DNA of 64,000 bases from Polaromonas sp. OV174. Its GTDB lineage: Bacteria > Pseudomonadota > Gammaproteobacteria > Burkholderiales > Burkholderiaceae_C. Shown here piece after piece: positions 23,394-30,251 of this stretch; within the stretch, counting starts at the first letter, position 1, and every line of letters begins with the position of its first letter. The notes beneath the pieces are model-generated. The model made no database searches. It was not told the DNA's origin and was given only the letters and a program-made list of their open reading frames with translations. The stretch covers positions 62,001 through 126,000 of the forward strand of contig NZ_FOKZ01000007.1 in the NCBI RefSeq assembly GCF_900112285.1. Direction: 5' to 3'. A program made the translations under genes and the position numbers.

Positions 23394-24173
23394 ATGCTCG
23401 CCAAAAGAATTATTCCTTGCCTTGACGTGACCGGCGGCCGCGTCGTCAAGGGCGTCAACTTCACCCAGCTGCGCGATGCCGGCGACCCGGTGGAAATTGC
23501 CGCGCGCTACAACGAGCAGGGTGCCGACGAGCTGACCTTTCTGGATATCACCGCGACCAGCGACGGTCGCGACCTGATCCTGCACATCATCGAAGCGGTG
23601 GCTTCTCAGGTCTTCATCCCGCTGACGGTGGGTGGCGGCGTGCGCACCGTCGACGACGTGCGTCGCCTGCTCAATGCCGGCGCCGACAAGACCAGCTTCA
23701 ACTCGGCCGCGCTGGCCAATCCGCAGGTGATCAGCGACGCCTCGGCCAAATACGGCGCGCAGTGCATCGTGGTGGCGATTGACGCCAAGCGCCGCAGCGA
23801 GGAAGACGCCAAGACGCGCGGCGCGGGCTGGGATGTCTACAGCCACGGCGGGCGCAAGAACACCGGCCTGGATGCCGTAGCCTGGGCCAGCGAGATGGCA
23901 CGGCGCGGCGCCGGCGAAATTTTGCTGACCAGCATGGACCGTGACGGCACCAAGGCCGGCTTTGACCTGGCCTTGACGCGCGCCGTCAGCGACGCCGTCA
24001 GCGTGCCGGTGATCGCTTCGGGTGGCGTCGGCAATCTGGATCATCTGGCCGACGGCGTGCAAATTGGCGGTGCCGATGCGGTGCTGGCGGCCAGCATCTT
24101 TCATTACGGTGAATACACGGTGCAGCAGGCCAAGCGCCACATGGCCGAGCGCGGTATTCCGGTCCGGCTCTGA
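23394..24173 (+). CDS. hisF: Imidazole glycerol phosphate synthase, cyclase subunit
   Basis: HisF, 259 residues, a TIM barrel that uses ammonia from HisH to make imidazole glycerol phosphate and AICAR. Catalytic aspartates are in [15 protein letters not shown] near residue 11 and [11 protein letters not shown] near residue 182. The AICAR by-product is the substrate of PurH, encoded near the right end of the window. Confidence 0.96.
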   Translation: MLAKRIIPCLDVTGGRVVKGVNFTQLRDAGDPVEIAARYNEQGADELTFLDITATSDGRDLILHIIEAVASQVFIPLTVGGGVRTVDDVRRLLNAGADKTSFNSAALANPQVISDASAKYGAQCIVVAIDAKRRSEEDAKTRGAGWDVYSHGGRKNTGLDAVAWASEMARRGAGEILLTSMDRDGTKAGFDLALTRAVSDAVSVPVIASGGVGNLDHLADGVQIGGADAVLAASIFHYGEYTVQQAKRHMAERGIPVRL

Positions 24174-24239
24174 ATTTCAAGCCTTTTAGGCCACTAGCCC
24201 ATAAGGGACGGTCGCTGCCAGCTATCGATTTGGTAGTAA
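24173..24239 (-). repeat. Dispersed two-hairpin intergenic repeat, copy 5
   Basis: Reverse-oriented copy between hisF and hisI. On the minus strand it reads CCAAATCGATAGCTGGCAGC, then a GGGCTAGTGGCC block and AAAAGGCTT. More diverged than the other copies, but the AT half, the TAGCT core and the GGGCTA half are in order. Confidence 0.65.
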
Positions 24240-24300
24240 GCTCGGGTGCTCCCGGCATCTGCCAAAACACAGCGGCGCACAATCACGGACAATGCAAATC

Positions 24301-24690
24301 ATGAATTGGTTAGACGAAGTCAGCTGGGACGACAAGGGCCTGGTCCCGGTCATTGCTCAGGAGGCCGTCAGCGGCGATGTGCTGATGTTTGCCTGGATGA
24401 ACCGCGAGGCGCTGCAAAAAACCGCCGAACTGGGCCAGGCCGTGTACTTCAGCCGTTCGCGCGGGCGTTTGTGGCACAAGGGCGAGGAATCGGGCCACCT
24501 GCAAACGGTGCACGAAATCCGGCTCGACTGCGACAACGACGTGGTGCTGCTCAAGGTGACGCAGCTCGGTCATGAGCCGGGGATTGCCTGCCACACCGGC
24601 CGCCACAGCTGTTTTTTCAGCCTTTACCGGGATGGCCAATGGGTTGTCACCGAGCCGGTCTTGAAAGACCCGAGCAGCATCTACAAATAG
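24301..24690 (+). CDS. hisI: Phosphoribosyl-AMP cyclohydrolase
   Basis: HisI, 129 residues, opens the adenine ring of PR-AMP in the third histidine step. Metal-binding residues are in [13 protein letters not shown] and [10 protein letters not shown]. It is a stand-alone cyclohydrolase; the pyrophosphatase is the separate hisE that follows. An in-frame ATG at 24292 adds three residues. The start at 24301 gives the usual MNWLDEV opening and leaves better spacing to GGAC at 24287. Confidence 0.95.
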   Translation: MNWLDEVSWDDKGLVPVIAQEAVSGDVLMFAWMNREALQKTAELGQAVYFSRSRGRLWHKGEESGHLQTVHEIRLDCDNDVVLLKVTQLGHEPGIACHTGRHSCFFSLYRDGQWVVTEPVLKDPSSIYK

Positions 24691-24704
24691 TTTTTATACC
24701 CAGC

Positions 24705-25097
24705 ATGTCCTCCAACGATACCCTTGAGCGCCTGGCGCAAATCATCGAAACCCGCAAGCCGGCCAACGGCGGCGATCCGGACAAAAGCTATGTTGCCCGC
24801 CTCCTGCACAAAGGCCCGGATGCCTTTTTGAAGAAAATCGGTGAGGAAGCCACCGAAACCGTGATGGCCGCCAAGGACATCGATTACGCTGGCGCCACGA
24901 CGGAGCTCAAGGCCAAACTGGTCGGTGAAGTCGCCGACTTGTGGTTTCACTCGCTGGTTGCGCTGGCGCACTACGGCCTGCGCCCGGCCGATGTGATGGC
25001 CGAGCTGGAGCGCCGTGAAGGCATCAGCGGCATAGAGGAGAAAGCCTTGCGCAAAGCGCTGGACCGCCAAGCCGGCGAGACGGCGGAGAAGTCCTGA
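24705..25097 (+). CDS. hisE: Phosphoribosyl-ATP pyrophosphatase
   Basis: HisE, 130 residues, hydrolyses PR-ATP to PR-AMP. Family motifs: [33 protein letters not shown] with metal-binding acidic residues, and [19 protein letters not shown]. The ATG at 24705 is 14 bases after the hisI stop. With hisI it separates the two activities fused in enteric HisI. Confidence 0.95.
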   Translation: MSSNDTLERLAQIIETRKPANGGDPDKSYVARLLHKGPDAFLKKIGEEATETVMAAKDIDYAGATTELKAKLVGEVADLWFHSLVALAHYGLRPADVMAELERREGISGIEEKALRKALDRQAGETAEKS

Positions 25098-25150
25098 GCA
25101 GGTAAGCTGCCTGTCCCTTGTTGTCGTTCTTTTGAGAGGAGCAAGCAACC

Positions 25151-25501
25151 ATGGAAACTGATTTGGCTGAGTTTGAAATGAAAACCCCTCAAAACCGCGT
25201 CGTCATGCACGTCTTGTATGGCCTGCATACGCTGGCCTGGTTCAGCGGCGGTGTTTTCGCCGTGATCGCGCTCATCATCAACTATGTGCAGCGTGCCGAC
25301 GAGTCGGATGTGCTTTACCTCAACCACCACAACTACATGATCGCCACCTTCTGGTGGACGGTGCTGTGGCTGGCATTGCTGTCACCCTTGTGGCTGCTGT
25401 TTATTTTTCCCGGTGCGATTGCCTATGGCATCGTCTGGCTCTGGTATTTGTACCGCTGCGTGCGCGGCTGGATGCATTTCAATCGCGACCGCTTGCCCTG
25501 A
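25151..25501 (+). CDS. Small inner-membrane protein (DUF4870-like)
   Basis: A 116-residue protein with two to three hydrophobic segments (about residues 20-46 and 65-105). A soluble stretch NYVQRADESDVLYLNHHNYMIATFWW lies between them. It resembles DUF4870-type membrane proteins that lie after hisE in many Burkholderiales. A clear GAGAGGAGC ribosome-binding site precedes the ATG. Function unknown; its fixed position in the his cluster says nothing firm about its job. Confidence 0.75.
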   Translation: METDLAEFEMKTPQNRVVMHVLYGLHTLAWFSGGVFAVIALIINYVQRADESDVLYLNHHNYMIATFWWTVLWLALLSPLWLLFIFPGAIAYGIVWLWYLYRCVRGWMHFNRDRLP

Positions 25502-25556
25502 GCGCAGCCCCATCCTCACCTTCCCGTGCCTGTTTTGACTGATTCCGAATTAACGC

Positions 25557-25916
25557 ATGAGCCACTCTGACACCTGCATTTTCTGCAAAATCGCCGCCGG
25601 CGCCATTCCCTGCCGCAAGGTCTATGAAGACGACGAATTGTTCGCCTTTCACGACATTCATCCCTGGGCGCCGGTGCATTTCCTGATCATTCCCAAGGCG
25701 CATATACCGTCCATGGCGCAGGTGGAGCCCGAGCATGCGGCGCTGCTGGGCCGCATGATGGTGCTGGCGCCCAAGCTGGCCATGGAGCAGGGCTGCAACC
25801 CCTATCCGAAAGGGGGTTTCCGCATTCTGACCAATACCGGCACCGAAGGCGGTCAGGAAGTGCATCACCTGCATTTTCATGTCATAGGCGGCCCGCGGCC
25901 CTGGCTGAAAGGCTGA
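25557..25916 (+). CDS. HIT-family nucleotide-binding protein (HinT-like)
   Basis: A 119-residue histidine-triad hydrolase. The HxHxH motif is H104-L-H106-F-H108 near the C-terminus, and Cys7/Cys10 (CIFCK) match the zinc-binding pair of many HIT proteins. HinT-type enzymes hydrolyse nucleoside phosphoramidates. It closes the his-linked gene set before tatA. Confidence 0.92.
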   Translation: MSHSDTCIFCKIAAGAIPCRKVYEDDELFAFHDIHPWAPVHFLIIPKAHIPSMAQVEPEHAALLGRMMVLAPKLAMEQGCNPYPKGGFRILTNTGTEGGQEVHHLHFHVIGGPRPWLKG

Positions 25917-26080
25917 CAGCGGCTTTGGCGGCCTCGTTAGGGAACCCTGGCGGCAGGTGCCGACACTAACTCAATGCTGCAGGCTTAAAGGGTCATTGGC
26001 ATCGTGTCACGCAGGGCCTTTAGAATCGGGTTTGTGGCGTGCATATTCGCACATCGGCAATTACAGATTAGGAGAGAAAC

Positions 26081-26326
26081 ATGGGTGGATTTTCCATTTG
26101 GCACTGGTTGATCGTGCTGTTGATCGTCGTGATGGTGTTTGGCACCAAAAAGCTCAAAAACATGGGCAGCGATCTCGGTGGTGCGGTCAAGGGCTTCAAA
26201 GACGGCATGAAAGAAGGCGGGCAAACGGCTGCTGACGACAAACCTGCGGCACCGGCCGGCCAGGTTACCAATGCCCAGTCCGTCGACAAGACGACGATTG
26301 ACGTCGAAGCCCGGCAAAAATCTTGA
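26081..26326 (+). CDS. tatA: Sec-independent translocase subunit TatA
   Basis: An 81-residue TatA with an N-terminal membrane helix ([20 protein letters not shown]), then an amphipathic helix and a charged tail ending in Lys/Ser. TatA multimers form the translocation path for folded twin-arginine substrates. AGGAGAG precedes the ATG. A candidate promoter upstream (TTGGCA at 25996 and TAGAAT at 26021) has a long 19-base spacer and is uncertain. Confidence 0.93.
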   Translation: MGGFSIWHWLIVLLIVVMVFGTKKLKNMGSDLGGAVKGFKDGMKEGGQTAADDKPAAPAGQVTNAQSVDKTTIDVEARQKS

Positions 26327-26375
26327 ATCGGGGCCGCATGTCGCACGCCCTGAAATTTTTCCGGCATGAGCATCA

Positions 26376-26843
26376 GTGATTGATCTCGGCATCTCCAAAA
26401 TTGCGTTGATCGGCGCTGTGGCGCTGATTGTGATCGGCCCGGAAAAATTGCCGCGCGTGGCTCGCACCGTGGGTACCTTGCTGGGCAAGGCGCAGCGCTA
26501 TGTGGCCGACGTGAAGCAGGAAGTCAGCCGCTCCATGGAGCTCGATGAGCTCAAAAAAATGAAGGAAAACGTCGAGGACGCGGCCCGCGACGTTGAGCAT
26601 TCGTTACAGACCAGCGCCAGTGATTTCGAGAAATCGTGGGCGGAAACCACCGGCAGCGCATCCTCCGGTGAGCTGCCCGGCATGGAAGTATTCCCCGAAT
26701 ACCGGCATCCGAAAAAGAAATGGCGACTCAAGCAGGGCGCCACACCGCAGTGGTACAAGGCGCGTTCCGGCGTGCGCAGCAAGGCGCAATCCGGTGCCGC
26801 CCGCGTGGCTCGCTTTCGTCCGCAGCCGGGTCGCAAAGCCTGA
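26376..26843 (+). CDS. tatB: Sec-independent translocase subunit TatB
   Basis: TatB, 155 residues, starts with GTG. The short N-terminal helix [24 protein letters not shown] carries the TatB-type GPEKLP hinge. A long amphipathic, charged region follows, and the C-terminal tail is very basic ([20 protein letters not shown]). TatB and TatC form the receptor for twin-arginine signal peptides. Confidence 0.92.
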   Translation: MIDLGISKIALIGAVALIVIGPEKLPRVARTVGTLLGKAQRYVADVKQEVSRSMELDELKKMKENVEDAARDVEHSLQTSASDFEKSWAETTGSASSGELPGMEVFPEYRHPKKKWRLKQGATPQWYKARSGVRSKAQSGAARVARFRPQPGRKA

Positions 26844-26913
26844 TTTTTCTTTCTTTCTGATTTTTCCTTATTCGCGCGCATCCCGGCGCAAACCCTAGGC
26901 GCACACTCCCGTC

Positions 26914-27702
26914 ATGAGCGATCCCAATACCGACAAGCCCGACGAACTCGCGGGCACCGAGCAGCCCTTTGTGCAGCACCTGATGGAGCTGCGCGACCGG
27001 ATGATCAAGGCGGTGATCGCGATCGGCATTGTGGCGGCCCTGCTGGCGCTGTTTCCCGGCCCTGGCGCGCTCTACGATATTTTGGCCGCGCCATTGGTGG
27101 CGGCCCTGCCCAAGGGCGCCACGCTGATCGCCACCAACGTCATCTCGCCTTTTGTGGTGCCTATCAAGATTCTTTTCATGGCGGCCTTTATGGTGGCGCT
27201 GCCGGTGGTGCTGTACCAGGTCTGGGCCTTTGTCGCGCCTGGCCTGTACTCCCATGAGAAAAAACTGGTGATGCCGCTGGTGATTTCCAGTACCTTGCTG
27301 TTTTTCATCGGCGTCGCCTTTTGCTACTACTTCGTGTTTGGCCAGGTGTTCAAGTTCATACAGAGCTTCGCCCCCAAGTCCATCACCGCTGCGCCTGATA
27401 TCGAGGAATACCTCAATTTCGTGCTCGGCATGTTTCTGGCCTTCGGCCTGGCTTTTGAGGTGCCTATTGCAGTGATCCTGCTGGTGCGCATGGGGGTACT
27501 CAGCGTTGCCCAGCTGCGTGAGTACCGCGGTTATTTCTGGGTCGCTGCAGCGATTGGCACGGCCCTGGTTACACCGCCGGATGCCGGCTCCATGATCATG
27601 CTGCTAATGGTGGTGGGCGGTTTGTACGAGGTCGGCATTCTGGCGGCCCAGGTCCTGGTCAAGCGCACCAAAGCACCTGATACCGACACCGAAGCAGCCT
27701 GA
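26914..27702 (+). CDS. tatC: Sec-independent translocase subunit TatC
   Basis: TatC, 262 residues, six transmembrane segments. It begins with the conserved cytoplasmic QPFVQHLMELRDRMIKA and has the FAPGLYSHEKK-like loop (VAPGLYSHEKKLVMPL) near residue 109. It is the core signal-peptide receptor and completes tatABC. A minus-strand pseudogene lies just beyond its stop. Confidence 0.95.
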   Translation: MSDPNTDKPDELAGTEQPFVQHLMELRDRMIKAVIAIGIVAALLALFPGPGALYDILAAPLVAALPKGATLIATNVISPFVVPIKILFMAAFMVALPVVLYQVWAFVAPGLYSHEKKLVMPLVISSTLLFFIGVAFCYYFVFGQVFKFIQSFAPKSITAAPDIEEYLNFVLGMFLAFGLAFEVPIAVILLVRMGVLSVAQLREYRGYFWVAAAIGTALVTPPDAGSMIMLLMVVGGLYEVGILAAQVLVKRTKAPDTDTEAA

Positions 27703-27720
27703 GTCGCGGATCGGGTTTGG

Positions 27721-27975
27721 CGGCCCTGATTTCGCTGCCAACCCTGAATGGTCGGGCGCCGGGTTGGCTTGCCCGCCTGGCGTCTCTTTGTGCACCAGGT
27801 GAGCGCGTCTTTGGCCGCACGCATCCAGGCAGTCGACCAGCTATTTAATCAAGACCTGATTGGCCTTGCCATCCACCGGCAGGGCATGCAGCCACAAGGT
27901 GCAGTGCCTGCCGGCCTTCTTCGCCATTGGCAGAGGCGGGCGTCCCATGCACAAGGCTCCGCACATCACCGTTCT
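27721..27975 (-). pseudogene. Decayed DUF167/YggU-family gene
   Basis: Read on the minus strand, 27900-27841 encodes TLWLHALPVDGKANQVLIK followed by TAG. LxALPVDGKANxxLI is the signature of the DUF167 (YggU) family, where it is normally followed by a WLA-type helix, so the TAG probably replaces that Trp codon. The same frame continues past the stop as LVDCLDACGQRRAHLVHKET, which still resembles the family's C-terminal part. The N-terminal half before AKKAG is poorly matched and likely frameshifted. Limits are approximate. No start or ribosome-binding site is evident. A functional gene here is very unlikely. Confidence 0.6.
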
Positions 27976-28066
27976 TTTTCAATCGCAAAAAGGGTGCCCG
28001 GTGGCGTCCAGTCTGGCTTCATGGCTGAGTGAGGCGTGCTGCGGAAAAGTCAACCTGAAATGAAAA

Positions 28067-28094
28067 AAGCCCGGTGTCTTGCGACATCGGGCTT
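28067..28094 (-). terminator. Rho-independent terminator of the histone-like gene
   Basis: A 12-bp stem with one G-T pair and a four-base loop spans 28067-28094. Six A residues on the plus strand at 28063-28068 give a U-tract on the minus-strand transcript. It lies 21 bases past the gene's stop codon. This is a textbook intrinsic terminator. Confidence 0.85.
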
Positions 28095-28115
28095 CAGGTT
28101 CAAACGTCTGAAGGC

Positions 28116-28721
28116 TTACGGCTTGCTGGCGGTTGGAAATGGCCAGGCAGCTTGTGGGTTCAGCGTTGTTTGAGCGGCAAGGCCCGATGCTGCAGTAGCT
28201 ACTTTGGCAGCGGGGCTCTTCGCGGCTTTCTTGGCGGCTGGTTTTTTTGCGGCTTTTTTGGCTACAGGTTTTTTGGCTGCAGGCTTTTTGGCTGCGGCGG
28301 TCTTGGCAACGGCGTTTTTAACAGCAGCTTTTTTCGCTGCTGGCTTTTGTGCCGTCACTTTTTTAGCCACTACTTTTTTAGCAGGAGCTTTTTTAGCCAC
28401 GACTTTTTTCGCCGTTACTTTTTTGGCAGGTGCTTTTTGGGCTACTACTTTTTTAGCAGGAGCTTTCTTTGCGGCGACTTTCTTTGCAGCGACTTTTTTA
28501 GCCGGTGCTTTTTGGGCCACTACTTTTTTAGCAGGAGCTTTCTTTGCAGCGACTTTTTTAGCGGCGACTTTTTTAGCCGGTGCTTTTGCAGCTACTACTT
28601 TTTTAGCAGGAGCTTTCTTTGCAGCGACTTTCTTTGCTGGCGCTTTTTTTGCCGCTACTTTTTGAGCCGGTGCTTTCTTCGGGGCAGCTTTTTTAGCTGC
28701 TGGTTTTTTCGCAGTTGCCAT
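28116..28721 (-). CDS. Histone H1-like Ala/Lys/Pro-rich nucleoid protein
   Basis: A 201-residue protein made almost wholly of AAKKAPAKKV-type repeats, with about 30% Lys and 40% Ala. It resembles the histone H1-like proteins of betaproteobacteria (HC2/BpH1 type), thought to bind DNA non-specifically. The non-repetitive C-terminus ends LNPQAAWPFPTASKP. AAGGAG precedes the ATG. The gene is internally repetitive at DNA level, so its length probably varies between strains. It is flanked upstream by a CTTCACG/CGTGAAG inverted repeat (28753-28775). Confidence 0.88.
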   Translation of the reverse strand: MATAKKPAAKKAAPKKAPAQKVAAKKAPAKKVAAKKAPAKKVVAAKAPAKKVAAKKVAAKKAPAKKVVAQKAPAKKVAAKKVAAKKAPAKKVVAQKAPAKKVTAKKVVAKKAPAKKVVAKKVTAQKPAAKKAAVKNAVAKTAAAKKPAAKKPVAKKAAKKPAAKKAAKSPAAKVATAASGLAAQTTLNPQAAWPFPTASKP

Positions 28722-28752
28722 GGTTTTCTCCTTGATTACGTTGCAAAGAGCA

Positions 28753-28775
28753 CTTCACGATTGGAGTACGTGAAG
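28753..28775. promoter_or_regulatory. Inverted repeat upstream of the histone-like gene
   Basis: CTTCACG (28753-28759) and CGTGAAG (28769-28775) form a 7-bp inverted repeat with a 9-base centre, 32 bases upstream of the histone-like start codon. It could be an operator or a transcript hairpin. No promoter was identified with confidence around it. Confidence 0.35.
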
Positions 28776-28783
28776 CGATTCAT

Positions 28784-28817
28784 GGCGTTGGGCCTTTGGA
28801 TAACCAGGCCCAGCGCC
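28784..28817 (-). terminator. Candidate terminator hairpin after nrdB
   Basis: A 12-bp stem with one G-T pair (GGCGTTGGGCCT with AGGCCCAGCGCC) and a 10-base loop lies about 100 bases past the nrdB stop on the minus strand. No U-tract follows, so termination might be partial or need Rho. Confidence 0.5.
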
Positions 28818-28918
28818 ACGAACACAGGAGCAAAGCCCCATGCGCACTCTGCGGTGCTGGCATGGATCATTGCAATTCTAGAAATCATTGTTGTGCTTGT
28901 TGCTGGCGTTTATTTGAA

Positions 28919-30106
28919 TCAATCCCAAGACAGGGCACCACCGGATTGGTACTCGATCACGCGGGTTTCAAAAAAGTTGCGCTCTTTTTTCAGGTCGATC
29001 ATTTCGCTCATCCACGGAAACGGATTCTCCTCGTTGGGGAAGAGAGTTTCAAGCCCAATCTGCGTGGCGCGACGATTGGCGATGTAGCGCAAGTAGCCTT
29101 TGAACATGGAGGCGTTCAGCCCAAGCACGCCACGCGGCATGGTGTCTTCGGCGTAGCGGTACTCCAGTTCGACGGCTTTCATGAACAGTGCGTTGATTTC
29201 GGCCTTGAACTCCGCGGTCCAGAGATGCGGGTTCTCCAGCTTGAGCTGGTTGATCAGATCAATGCCGAAGTTGCAGTGCATGGATTCGTCACGCAGGATG
29301 TACTGGTATTGCTCGGCGGCGCCGGTCATCTTGTTCTGGCGGCCCAGGGCCAGGATCTGCGTGAAGCCGACATAGAAGAACAGGCCTTCCATCAGGCAGG
29401 CAAACACGATCAGCGACTTGAGCAGGGTCTGGTCCGCCTCCGTGGTGCCGGTCTTGAAGCTGGGGTCAGAGATGGCTTCAATGAAAGGGATCAGGAACTG
29501 GTCCTTGTCCTTGATGGACTGCACTTCGTTGTAGGCGTTGAAGATTTCGCCCTCATCCAGGCCGAGTGATTCGGTGATGTACTGGTAGGCGTGGGTATGA
29601 ATGGCTTCTTCAAAGGCCTGGCGCAACAGGAACTGGCGGCATTCGGGCGCGGTGATGTGGCGGTAGGTGCCCAGCACGATGTTGTTGGCGGCAAGCGAGT
29701 CGGCCGTCACAAAAAAGCCGAGATTGCGCATGACCAGGCGACGCTCGTCGTCGGTCAGGCCGTTCGGGTCTTTCCATAGCGCGATGTCGCGCGTCATGTT
29801 GACTTCCTGCGGCATCCAGTGGTTGGCGCAAGACGCCAGGTATTTTTCCCAGGCCCATTTGTACTTGAAGGGCACCAGCTGGTTGACGTCGGTCTGGCCG
29901 TTGATGATGCGTTTGTCCGAGGCCTTGACGCGCTTGGCCTTGGCGGGTGCCGCGGCGGCGGCTACGCCGTCATTAAGCGTCTGCACCTGGGTTGGCTGGG
30001 TTGACGTAAAAGATAGAGGCGGGAGTTCCATCGAGCGGCTGTCGGACAGGTCGCTGGCAGATGTTTTTTGCAACGATGGTGTGACTTCTTCGTCCCAGGT
30101 CAACAT
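28919..30106 (-). CDS. nrdB: Ribonucleotide reductase class I, beta subunit
   Basis: NrdB, 395 residues, houses the diiron-tyrosyl radical centre needed by NrdA. Iron-ligand helices are visible in [15 protein letters not shown] with [12 protein letters not shown], and in [17 protein letters not shown] variable N-terminus of about 70 residues ([16 protein letters not shown]) precedes the core. The start is the ATG at 30106 (MLTWDEEV). It lies 145 bases downstream of nrdA on the same strand, with its own predicted promoter between them. Confidence 0.95.
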   Translation of the reverse strand: MLTWDEEVTPSLQKTSASDLSDSRSMELPPLSFTSTQPTQVQTLNDGVAAAAAPAKAKRVKASDKRIINGQTDVNQLVPFKYKWAWEKYLASCANHWMPQEVNMTRDIALWKDPNGLTDDERRLVMRNLGFFVTADSLAANNIVLGTYRHITAPECRQFLLRQAFEEAIHTHAYQYITESLGLDEGEIFNAYNEVQSIKDKDQFLIPFIEAISDPSFKTGTTEADQTLLKSLIVFACLMEGLFFYVGFTQILALGRQNKMTGAAEQYQYILRDESMHCNFGIDLINQLKLENPHLWTAEFKAEINALFMKAVELEYRYAEDTMPRGVLGLNASMFKGYLRYIANRRATQIGLETLFPNEENPFPWMSEMIDLKKERNFFETRVIEYQSGGALSWD

Positions 30107-30127
30107 AGAGATTTCCAATACTTGGGG

Positions 30128-30156
30128 ATTATGAAAGCAGCAATACAAAATGAAAA
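30128..30156 (-). promoter_or_regulatory. Candidate promoter of nrdB
   Basis: On the minus strand TTTTCA (30151-30156) and CATAAT (30128-30133) are 17 bases apart, matching four and five consensus bases. The predicted start, near 30121, lies 15 bases before the nrdB ATG. It would let nrdB be made without nrdA read-through. Confidence 0.5.
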
Positions 30157-30207
30157 GTGTTCATTCACATCGCTGCTAATTTGTGTTGCTCAATTACATC
30201 GAGTTGG

Positions 30208-30247
30208 CATCGAATCGTGCGGAGAATTTTCAACGCACGACTCGATG
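30208..30247 (-). terminator. Long hairpin directly after nrdA
   Basis: A 14-bp stem with one G-T pair (CATCGAATCGTGCG with CGCACGACTCGATG) and a 12-base loop begins four bases past the nrdA stop codon. No U-tract follows. It may attenuate transcription or stabilise the nrdA mRNA 3' end. Confidence 0.55.
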
Positions 30248-30251
30248 CTCT

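Noticed and set aside
27860-28063. Plus-strand small frame after tatC
   Set aside because: It starts with TTG, has no ribosome-binding site or motif, and overlaps the better supported DUF167 remnant on the other strand.
28796-29569. Plus-strand frame rich in Cys and His near its start
   Set aside because: Most of it is antisense to nrdB and the Cys/His cluster has no zinc-finger spacing.
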